From Streptomyces vinaceus (GTDB taxonomy: Bacteria > Actinomycetota > Actinomycetes > Streptomycetales > Streptomycetaceae): 64,000 nt of DNA. The position numbers and the translations under genes are program-made. Each line of letters begins with the position of its first letter. Positions within the stretch are counted from its first letter, which is position 1. The notes under the pieces were generated by a model that saw only the letters and a program-made list of their open reading frames with translations, had not been told where the DNA came from and did no database searches. The stretch spans positions 5,547,001 to 5,611,000 of the forward strand of contig NZ_CP023692.1 of the NCBI RefSeq assembly GCF_008704935.1. Reading direction: 5' to 3'. Below are positions 27,038-33,830 of the stretch, one piece after another.

Positions 27038-27643
27038 ATGCGCAAACCCCACCGGCGGCTTTCCCTGGCCGCCGTCCTCACCGCCGTGCTCTTCGCCCTG
27101 CCGAGCACCGCCGCGACCGCCACCGCTGCCCCCACGAGCGATGCCGGCGCCGCGTCGGCCCTGGCGTACAAACGCCTGGACATCACCATGCAGGCGCAGG
27201 CGAAGACCAACTGGTGCTGGGCCGCGAGCGGCAACACCATCGCCACGTGGTTCGGCCGGAACTACACGCAGAACCAGTTCTGCAACGCCGCCTTCAACCG
27301 CCAGCAGGGCTACGACTGCCCCAACAACCAGGCCACGCTCGGCAATGTCCAGACCGCCCTGAACTGGGCCGGAATCAGCTCCGGCTCGTACGTCACCGGC
27401 TGGCTCCGCTACACCACCGTGCAGAGCGAGATCGACGCCGGCCGGCCGGTGGAGACGCGGATCCAGTGGTCCAACGGCGGTGGCCACATGCACGTCGTCT
27501 ACGGCTACGACACCGCCAACAGCTGGGTCTACTGGGGCGATCCGTGGCCGTCGAGCGACCGCTACAACTGGGCCTCGCACGCCTGGTACGTGGACAACAG
27601 CACCTTCTCCTGGACCCACTCCCTCTACCGGATCGGGGCGTGA
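27038..27643 (+). CDS. Secreted papain-like cysteine protease (AvrRpt2/C39-like)
   Basis: A 201-residue exported protein. The signal peptide ends near residue 31 (ATATAAP). The mature domain has the nucleophile loop QAKTNWCWAAS (C60), the histidine strand GGGHMHVVYGYD (H150 or H152) and WGDPW (D168), in the order expected for papain-like peptidases of the AvrRpt2/C39 group. Two further Cys (C82, C94) may form a disulphide. GGGAGGAACGCG precedes ATG 27038. The next gene starts within its stop codon, so the two are cotranslated. The natural substrate is unknown; cleavage of its partner or of cell-wall proteins is possible. Confidence 0.88.
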   Translation: MRKPHRRLSLAAVLTAVLFALPSTAATATAAPTSDAGAASALAYKRLDITMQAQAKTNWCWAASGNTIATWFGRNYTQNQFCNAAFNRQQGYDCPNNQATLGNVQTALNWAGISSGSYVTGWLRYTTVQSEIDAGRPVETRIQWSNGGGHMHVVYGYDTANSWVYWGDPWPSSDRYNWASHAWYVDNSTFSWTHSLYRIGA

Positions 27644-28464
27644 GCGCCATGACCTCCACGCCGAAGCGCGTCCCCGTCGCCGTTCTCGCGGCGTGCGCCG
27701 TGCTCGTACTGGCCCCGCAGGCCTCGGCCTGGGCCGCGCCCGTGCCGCAGCCGCAGTCCTTCACCGCGGAGACGAAGGAGGCCGCCGCGCGGGCCGCCAC
27801 CGCCCCCGACACCCTGGCCACGCTCTCCCGCTTCTTCGCCCGGGAGGGCAAGGTCGCGCCGGACGCGGCCCGGCCGCGGGTGGAGGGCGAGGCGATACCG
27901 GTCAGCTACCTGTCCCCGGACTTCGTGGCGGGCAAGCCCGGGGCGGGCGTGGCCCGGCTGGAGTTCCTCGCCAGCAGGGCGGTGTCCTCGGACGGGCAGC
28001 AGGCCGCGCTGTGGACCGCCCGGACGGAGGCGGGCTGGCAGGTCGTGAACATCGCGACGGGCGACGACGAGTTCCGCTACGCGCGGCTCGGCGCCGCGAA
28101 GCTGCCGGGCGGCACGGTGTTCCGGGAACCGCAGATCGACGCCTGGTACGTGGCCGCGGGGAGCAGGGTGCTGCCGCTGGACGAGGACGCGGAGCGGGCG
28201 GTCGGCGCCGCGGGCGTGACCCTCGCCGCGTACCGGGCGCGGGTGGTCAAGGCGTACGGGGACAAGCTGCCGGACTCGGCCTACGCGAAGCGGGGAGAGG
28301 CCGGCGGGTACGCGGAGGCCGCCGAGGGCGGTGCCGGCGCCGGCACCGGGTCCCGTGGCGGTGCGCCGGTGGCGGCCGGGGCCGTCGCGGGCGGTCTCGC
28401 GCTGGCCGCGGCGGGCGTGCTCGCCGTACGGCGCTCGCGCCGGGGCCGGGACGCCCCGGCCTGA
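27640..28464 (+). CDS. Secreted protein with a C-terminal membrane anchor, cotranslated with the protease
   Basis: A 274-residue protein of unknown function. An N-terminal signal peptide (PVAVLAACAVLVLAPQASA) is followed by an extracellular part of about 200 residues with no recognised domain. That part includes ARLEFLASRAVSSDGQQAALW and a segment with FREPQIDAWYVAAG. A Gly/Ala linker leads to a hydrophobic helix and a basic tail (RRSRRGRDAPA), a type I membrane topology. GTG 27640 overlaps the protease TGA as GTGA; ATG 27649 is an alternative start. The tight coupling suggests that the two proteins act together, for example as protease and anchor, inhibitor or substrate. Confidence 0.75.
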   Translation: MSAMTSTPKRVPVAVLAACAVLVLAPQASAWAAPVPQPQSFTAETKEAAARAATAPDTLATLSRFFAREGKVAPDAARPRVEGEAIPVSYLSPDFVAGKPGAGVARLEFLASRAVSSDGQQAALWTARTEAGWQVVNIATGDDEFRYARLGAAKLPGGTVFREPQIDAWYVAAGSRVLPLDEDAERAVGAAGVTLAAYRARVVKAYGDKLPDSAYAKRGEAGGYAEAAEGGAGAGTGSRGGAPVAAGAVAGGLALAAAGVLAVRRSRRGRDAPA

Positions 28465-28475
28465 GGTGACGCGCC

Positions 28476-28519
28476 CCGCCGGGGCCCGGGCGCCGCGCCG
28501 GCCGCCCGGGCCCCGGCGG
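28476..28519 (+). terminator. 17-bp perfect hairpin after the protease operon
   Basis: 28476-28492 pairs perfectly with 28503-28519 around a ten-base, partly self-complementary loop. It ends just before the uvrC promoter and would isolate uvrC from the upstream operon. Confidence 0.75.
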
Positions 28520-28527
28520 CGCCCCCC

Positions 28528-28550
28528 TCGTCAGTCCCCGCAAGTAGGGT
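28528..28550 (+). promoter_or_regulatory. RecA-NDp / PafBC-type promoter of uvrC
   Basis: TCGTCAGTC, eight bases CCCGCAAG, TAGGGT. Seven of nine upstream positions match TTGTCRGTG, with exact spacing and a good -10. The ATG follows seven bases after the -10, so the mRNA is probably leaderless, as for uvrB. Confidence 0.6.
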
Positions 28551-28557
28551 GGGCGGC

Positions 28558-30615
28558 ATGGCCGACCCTTCCAGCTACCGTCCCGCGCCGGGGCAGATTC
28601 CCGACTCCCCGGGGGTCTACCGATTCCGCGACGAGCACCGCCGGGTGATCTACGTCGGGAAGGCCAAGAGCCTGCGCCAGCGGCTGGCCAACTACTTCCA
28701 GGACCTCGCCGGACTGCATCCGCGCACCGCCACCATGGTGACCACGGCCGCCTCCGTCGAGTGGACCGTCGTCTCCACCGAGGTCGAGGCCCTCCAGCTC
28801 GAATACTCCTGGATCAAGGAGTACGACCCCCGGTTCAACGTCAAGTACCGGGACGACAAGAGCTACCCCTCCCTCGCGGTGACGATGAACGAGGAGTACC
28901 CGAGGGTCCAGGTCATGCGCGGGCCCAAGAAGAAGGGCGTGCGGTACTTCGGGCCCTACGGGCACGCCTGGGCGATCCGCGAGACCGTCGACCTCATGCT
29001 GCGGGTGTTCCCCGTGCGGACCTGCTCCGCCGGGGTGTTCAAGCGCTCCGCCCAGATCGGCCGGCCCTGTCTGCTCGGCTACATCGGCAAGTGCTCCGCC
29101 CCCTGCGTCGGCCGGGTCACCCCCGAGGAGCACCGCGAACTCGCCGAGGACTTCTGCGACTTCATGGCCGGGCGGACCGGCGCGTACCTCTCCCGCCTCG
29201 AAAAGCAGATGCACGACGCCGCCGAGGAGATGGAGTACGAGAAGGCCGCCCGGCTGCGCGACGACATAGGAGCGCTGCGCCGGGCCATGGAGAAGAACGC
29301 CCTCGTCTTCACCGATGCCACCGACGCCGACCTCATCGCCGTCGCCGAGGACGAGCTCGAAGCGGCCGTGCAGATCTTCCACGTCCGCGGCGGCCGCGTG
29401 CGCGGCCAGCGCGGCTGGGTCACCGACAAGGTCGAGGCCGTGGACACCGCCGGACTCGTCGAACACGCGCTCCAGCAGCTCTACGGGGAGGAGAGCGGCG
29501 AGGCCGTCCCCAAGGAGGTGCTGGTCCCGGCGCTGCCCGAGGACGCGCCCGCGCTGGGCGAGTGGCTCGCCGGGCGGCGCGGGTCGAACGTCAGCCTGCG
29601 CATCCCGCAGCGGGGCGACAAGAAGGCCCTGATGGAGACCGTCCACCGCAACGCGCAGCAGTCCCTGGCCCTGCACAAGACCAAGCGCGCCAGCGACCTC
29701 ACCACCCGCTCCCGTGCCCTGGAGGAGATCTCCGAGGCCCTCGGGCTGGACGGCGCGCCGCTGCGCATCGAGTGCTTCGACATCTCGCACCTCCAGGGCG
29801 ACGACGTGGTGGCCTCGATGGTCGTCTTCGAGGACGGGCTGGCCAGGAAGAGCGAGTACCGGCGCTTCCAGATCAAGTCCTTCGAGGGCCAGGACGACGT
29901 CCGGTCCATGCACGAGGTGGTCTCGCGGCGGTTCCGCCGCTACCTCCAGGAGAAGCTGAAGACCGGCGAGTGGTCCCCGGAGGACGGGGACGAGGGGGAG
30001 AACCCCGGGGAGAACCCCCTCGCCGAGGACGACGGGCGGCCCAGGCGCTTCGCCTACCCGCCCCAGCTCGTCGTGGTCGACGGCGGCCAGCCCCAGGTGG
30101 CCGCCGCGAAGCGGGCCCTGGACGAGCTCGGCATCGACGACGTGGCCGTCTGCGGTCTGGCGAAGCGGCTGGAGGAGGTCTGGCTGCCCGGCGAGGACGA
30201 CCCGGTCGTCCTGCCCCGCACCAGCGAGGGGCTCTACCTGCTCCAGCGCGTCCGTGACGAAGCCCACCGGTTCGCGATCCAGTACCAGCGCAACAAGCGC
30301 GGGAAGCGGCTCAAGGCGGGCCCGCTCGACGAAGTGCCCGGTCTCGGCGAAAGCCGCAGGCAGGCCCTGGTCAAGCACTTCGGTTCGGTGAAGAAGCTGA
30401 GACAGGCGACAATCGACCAGATCTGCGAGGTCCCGGGCATAGGCCGCAAGACGGCCGAGACCGTGGCCGCGGCGCTCGCCCGGTCGGTTCCCGCCGGTCC
30501 TGCCGTCAACACGGCGACAGGAGAGATCATTGAGGATGAGACCCCGCCCCCGCGGGTGGGGGCACCTCCCGGCGGAAGCCGGGGGACATCGTCCGAACGG
30601 GGGACCGAGCAATGA
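28558..30615 (+). CDS. uvrC: Excinuclease ABC subunit C
   Basis: A 685-residue dual-incision nuclease of excision repair. The N-terminal GIY-YIG domain has SPGVYRFRDEHRRVIYVGKAKSLRQRL. A Cys-rich segment (RTCSAGVFKRSAQIGRPCLLGYIGKCSAPC) follows, then the UVR motif near residues 215-250. The RNase H-like second nuclease includes ECFDISHLQGDDVVASMVV and LVVVDGGQPQV. Tandem helix-hairpin-helix motifs (EVPGLGESRRQALVKHFGS and CEVPGIGRKTAETVAAAL) end the conserved part; an acidic insert (about 475-495) and a Pro-rich tail are extra. The stop overlaps rapZ in ATGA. Confidence 0.98.
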   Translation: MADPSSYRPAPGQIPDSPGVYRFRDEHRRVIYVGKAKSLRQRLANYFQDLAGLHPRTATMVTTAASVEWTVVSTEVEALQLEYSWIKEYDPRFNVKYRDDKSYPSLAVTMNEEYPRVQVMRGPKKKGVRYFGPYGHAWAIRETVDLMLRVFPVRTCSAGVFKRSAQIGRPCLLGYIGKCSAPCVGRVTPEEHRELAEDFCDFMAGRTGAYLSRLEKQMHDAAEEMEYEKAARLRDDIGALRRAMEKNALVFTDATDADLIAVAEDELEAAVQIFHVRGGRVRGQRGWVTDKVEAVDTAGLVEHALQQLYGEESGEAVPKEVLVPALPEDAPALGEWLAGRRGSNVSLRIPQRGDKKALMETVHRNAQQSLALHKTKRASDLTTRSRALEEISEALGLDGAPLRIECFDISHLQGDDVVASMVVFEDGLARKSEYRRFQIKSFEGQDDVRSMHEVVSRRFRRYLQEKLKTGEWSPEDGDEGENPGENPLAEDDGRPRRFAYPPQLVVVDGGQPQVAAAKRALDELGIDDVAVCGLAKRLEEVWLPGEDDPVVLPRTSEGLYLLQRVRDEAHRFAIQYQRNKRGKRLKAGPLDEVPGLGESRRQALVKHFGSVKKLRQATIDQICEVPGIGRKTAETVAAALARSVPAGPAVNTATGEIIEDETPPPRVGAPPGGSRGTSSERGTEQ

Positions 30616-31607
30616 CCGAGCGCGAGACCGGCCAGACGAGCGGCGAGAACGCCGAGCAGACGACCGACCACACGACCGAGCACGACCGAGACGGAGCACA
30701 GGTGAGTACGGGCACGACAGTGGAGCCCGGCGATACCGCCGAGGCGGCCATCCCCGAGCTGGTGATCATCTCCGGGATGTCCGGGGCCGGCCGCAGTACG
30801 GCGGCCAAGTGTCTGGAGGACCTCGGCTGGTTCGTCGTCGACAACCTCCCGCCCGCACTGATCCCCACCATGGTGGAGCTGGGCGCCCGCTCGCAGGGCA
30901 ACGTGGCGCGCATCGCCGTCGTCGTCGACGTCCGCGGCCGCCAGTTCTTCGACGCCCTGCGCGAGTCCCTCTCGGACCTCGACAGCAAGGGCGTCACCCG
31001 GCGCATCGTCTTCCTGGAGTCCTCCGACGACGCGCTGGTGCGCCGCTTCGAGTCGGTCCGCCGCCCGCACCCCCTCCAGGGCGACGGCCGCATCACCGAC
31101 GGCATCGCCGCCGAGCGCGACCTGCTGCGCGAGCTGCGCGGCGACGCCGACCTGGTCATCGACACCTCCAGCCTGAACGTGCACGAGCTGCGCGCGAAGA
31201 TGGACGCCCAGTTCGCGGGCGACGAGGAGCCCGAGCTGCGGGCGACCGTCATGTCCTTCGGCTACAAGTACGGCCTCCCCGTCGACGCCGACCTCGTCGT
31301 CGACTGCCGCTTCATCCCGAACCCGCACTGGGTGCCCGAGCTGCGCCCCTTCACCGGCCTCAACCCGGAGGTGTCGGGCTACGTCTTCAGCCAGCCCGGC
31401 GCCAAGGAGTTCCTGGACCGCTACACCGAGCTGCTCCAGCTCATCGCCACCGGCTACCGCCGCGAGGGCAAGCGGTACGTGACCATCGCGGTCGGCTGCA
31501 CCGGCGGCAAGCACCGCAGCGTGGCCATGTCCGAGAAGCTCGCCGCCCGCCTCGCCTCCGAGGGAGTCGAGACCGTCGTGGTCCACCGGGACATGGGGCG
31601 CGAGTGA
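30612..31607 (+). CDS. rapZ: RapZ-type RNase adapter / nucleotide-binding protein
   Basis: A 331-residue P-loop protein. A 48-residue acidic, Thr-rich extension precedes the core. Walker A is GMSGAGRS (55-62), with Arg61 instead of Lys, followed by LEDLGWFVVDNLPP. The C-terminal domain has FSFGYKYGLP-like VMSFGYKYGLP, VDCRFIPNPHW, GLNPEV and IAVGCTGGKHRSVAM. In enteric bacteria RapZ senses glucosamine 6-phosphate and delivers small RNAs to RNase E; in actinobacteria the role is less clear. GTG 30702 is a possible shorter start, but ATG 30612 overlaps the uvrC stop. It is followed by yvcK and whiA, a conserved Gram-positive order. Confidence 0.95.
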   Translation: MTERETGQTSGENAEQTTDHTTEHDRDGAQVSTGTTVEPGDTAEAAIPELVIISGMSGAGRSTAAKCLEDLGWFVVDNLPPALIPTMVELGARSQGNVARIAVVVDVRGRQFFDALRESLSDLDSKGVTRRIVFLESSDDALVRRFESVRRPHPLQGDGRITDGIAAERDLLRELRGDADLVIDTSSLNVHELRAKMDAQFAGDEEPELRATVMSFGYKYGLPVDADLVVDCRFIPNPHWVPELRPFTGLNPEVSGYVFSQPGAKEFLDRYTELLQLIATGYRREGKRYVTIAVGCTGGKHRSVAMSEKLAARLASEGVETVVVHRDMGRE

Positions 31608-32674
31608 CCGGACGTACCCTGCGGCTGCGCCGCCTGCGCCGCCTCACCTCGGGGCGGGACGAGGACGGCGCGGGCCGCACCGGGCCGCGCCGCGGCGCGG
31701 CCCCCAAGGTGGTCGCACCCAAGGTCGTCGCCCTCGGCGGCGGCATGGGCCTGTCGGCCTCCCTGGCAGCCCTGCGCCGGATCACCGGCGAGCTCACCGC
31801 CGTCGTCACCGTCGCCGACGACGGCGGCTCCAGCGGCCGCCTCCGGGAGGAGCTCGGCGTGCTGCCGCCCGGCGACCTGCGCAAGGCGCTGGCCGCGCTG
31901 TGCGGGGACGACGACTGGGGCCAGACCTGGGCCCGCGTCATCCAGCACCGCTTCCAGTCGGCCGGTGCCCTGCACGAGCACGCCGTCGGCAACCTGCTGA
32001 TCGTCGCCCTGTGGGAGCAGCTCGGAGACCCCGTCCAGGCCCTCGACCTGGTCGGGAAGCTGCTGGGGGCGCAGGGCCGGGTGCTGCCGATGTCGGCGGT
32101 GCCGCTGGAGCTCCAGGCGCTGGTCCGCGGCCACGACCCGGCCCGCCCGGGCGAGGTCGACACCGTCCGGGGGCAGGCCACCGTGGCCACCACCCCCGGC
32201 GAGGTGCTCTCCGTACAGGTCGTGCCAGGCGATCCGCCGGCCGTGCCGGAGGCCGTCGCGGCGGTCCTGGACGCGGACTGGGTGGTACTGGGTCCCGGGT
32301 CCTGGTTCTCGTCGGTGATCCCGCACCTGCTGGTGCCGGAACTGCTCGACGCGCTGATCGAGACCAAGGCCCGCAGGGTCCTCTCGCTGAACCTCGCGCC
32401 GCAGCCCGGCGAAACAGAGGGCTTCTCTCCGCAGCGTCATTTGGAGGTTTTGGCCCGACACGCCCCTAAACTCGCCCTGGACGTGGTGCTGGCCGACGAG
32501 GCCGCCGTGCCCGACCGCGAGTCCCTCGCCGATGCCGCAAAACGGTTCGGTGCCGCGGTCGAGCTGGCGCCGGTGGCCAGGCAGGACGGCTCTCCGAAGC
32601 ACGACCCGGAGCTGCTCGCCGCCGCGTACGACCGTATTTTTCGGATGCATGGAAGGATCGGCCCATGGCGATGA
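31604..32674 (+). CDS. YvcK/GlmR-family gluconeogenesis factor
   Basis: A 356-residue protein of the CofD-like fold. A basic N-terminal stretch leads to VVALGGGMGLSASLAALRRI. Then come VVTVADDGGSSGRLREELGVLPPGDLRKAL, HAVGNLLIVAL, ADWVVLGPGSWFSSVIPHL and LNLAPQPGETEGFS. In Bacillus the homologue binds UDP-GlcNAc and steers carbon into cell-wall precursors, and it is needed for growth on gluconeogenic carbon. The start GTG 31604 overlaps the rapZ stop (GTGA). Its last codons overlap the start of whiA, so the four genes uvrC-rapZ-yvcK-whiA are all translationally linked. Confidence 0.94.
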   Translation: MTGRTLRLRRLRRLTSGRDEDGAGRTGPRRGAAPKVVAPKVVALGGGMGLSASLAALRRITGELTAVVTVADDGGSSGRLREELGVLPPGDLRKALAALCGDDDWGQTWARVIQHRFQSAGALHEHAVGNLLIVALWEQLGDPVQALDLVGKLLGAQGRVLPMSAVPLELQALVRGHDPARPGEVDTVRGQATVATTPGEVLSVQVVPGDPPAVPEAVAAVLDADWVVLGPGSWFSSVIPHLLVPELLDALIETKARRVLSLNLAPQPGETEGFSPQRHLEVLARHAPKLALDVVLADEAAVPDRESLADAAKRFGAAVELAPVARQDGSPKHDPELLAAAYDRIFRMHGRIGPWR

Positions 32675-33654
32675 CGCCAGCGGTGAAGGATGAGATCTCC
32701 CGGCTCCCCGTCACCCGGACCTGCTGCAGGAAGGCGGAGGTCTCGGCGATTCTTCGGTTCGCGGGCGGGCTGCACCTGGTGAGCGGGCGGATCGTCATCG
32801 AGGCGGAGCTGGACACGGGGATCGCTGCCCGGCGCCTGCGCAAGGACATCCTGGAGATCTTCGGCCATTCCTCGGACCTGGTGGTCATGGCCCCCGGCGG
32901 TCTGCGCCGCGGCAGCCGGTACGTCGTCCGGGTCGTGGCCGGCGGTGACCAGCTGGCACGCCAGACGGGCCTCGTGGACGGCCGGGGCCGACCCATCCGG
33001 GGTCTTCCCCCTCAGGTGGTCTCCGGGGCCACCTGCGACGCGGAGGCGGCCTGGCGCGGCGCCTTCCTGGCCCACGGCTCGCTCACCGAGCCGGGCCGGT
33101 CCTCCTCCCTGGAGGTGACCTGCCCCGGTCCGGAGGCAGCCCTGGCCTTGGTGGGCGCCGCCCGCAGGCTCTCCATCGCCGCCAAGGCGCGCGAGGTGCG
33201 CGGCGTGGACCGGGTCGTGGTCCGCGACGGCGACGCGATCGGCGCCCTGCTGACGCGGCTCGGCGCGCACGAGTCGGTGCTGGCCTGGGAGGAGCGGCGG
33301 ATGCGGCGCGAGGTGCGCGCCACGGCCAACCGCCTCGCCAACTTCGACGACGCCAACCTGCGCCGCTCGGCCCGTGCCGCGGTGGCCGCCGGCGCCCGGG
33401 TCCAGCGCGCGCTGGAGATCCTCGGCGAGGAGGTGCCCGAGCACCTCGCGGCGGCCGGCCGGCTGCGCATGGAGCACAAGCAGGCCTCCCTGGAGGAACT
33501 GGGCGCGCTCGCCGACCCGCCGCTGACGAAGGACGCGGTCGCCGGCCGGATCCGCCGCCTGCTGGCGATGGCCGACAAGCGCGCGCAGGACCTGGGCATC
33601 CCGGGCACCGAGTCCAACCTGAGCGAGGACCTCGCCGACAACATGGCCGGCTAG
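32665..33654 (+). CDS. whiA: Sporulation regulator WhiA
   Basis: A 329-residue developmental transcription factor. The N-terminal half is a LAGLIDADG homing-endonuclease-like fold without nuclease activity (TRTCCRKAEVSAILRFAGGLHL, CDAEAAWRGAFLAHGSL). The C-terminal helix-turn-helix lies in LEELGALADPPLTKDAVAGRIRRLLAMA. In Streptomyces WhiA works with WhiB to activate ftsZ and other genes for sporulation septation. ATG 32665 overlaps the end of yvcK by ten bases; ATG 32671, giving an ATGA overlap, is an alternative start. It is followed by a strong terminator. Confidence 0.98.
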   Translation: MAMTPAVKDEISRLPVTRTCCRKAEVSAILRFAGGLHLVSGRIVIEAELDTGIAARRLRKDILEIFGHSSDLVVMAPGGLRRGSRYVVRVVAGGDQLARQTGLVDGRGRPIRGLPPQVVSGATCDAEAAWRGAFLAHGSLTEPGRSSSLEVTCPGPEAALALVGAARRLSIAAKAREVRGVDRVVVRDGDAIGALLTRLGAHESVLAWEERRMRREVRATANRLANFDDANLRRSARAAVAAGARVQRALEILGEEVPEHLAAAGRLRMEHKQASLEELGALADPPLTKDAVAGRIRRLLAMADKRAQDLGIPGTESNLSEDLADNMAG

Positions 33655-33704
33655 CCGGTCCCGCCCCGGCCGCGCCGGGATCCCCCGTACGCCTCGCGCC
33701 GTAC

Positions 33705-33749
33705 GTCTCAAAGGGGCCCGCACGTCACACGTGCGGGCCCCTTTGAGAC
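33705..33749 (+). terminator. 21-bp perfect hairpin ending the uvrC-whiA operon
   Basis: Arms 33705-33725 and 33729-33749 are exact reverse complements with a CAC loop. The stem carries AAAGGGGCCCGC, so the distal strand ends CCCCTTTGAGAC. Its near-perfect symmetry may let it terminate on both strands. Confidence 0.85.
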
Positions 33750-33830
33750 ACGCCCCATTGACATGGGCATCGCTTGATCGTGAGCCTGTCGTCCGAACGC
33801 TTTCGTGGCAGACGACGCCCAGGGGGGCAC

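Noticed and set aside
28549..30699. Long open frames on the strand opposite uvrC, and similar long antisense frames over uvrB, uvrA and tkt
   Set aside because: They arise from the very high third-position GC of the real genes and show no domains, no ribosome sites and no independent conservation pattern.
30612..31607. rapZ as a broken NTPase gene because of the P-loop Arg
   Set aside because: The frame is intact and the rest of the family signature is complete, and Arg at this place appears to be normal in actinobacteria.
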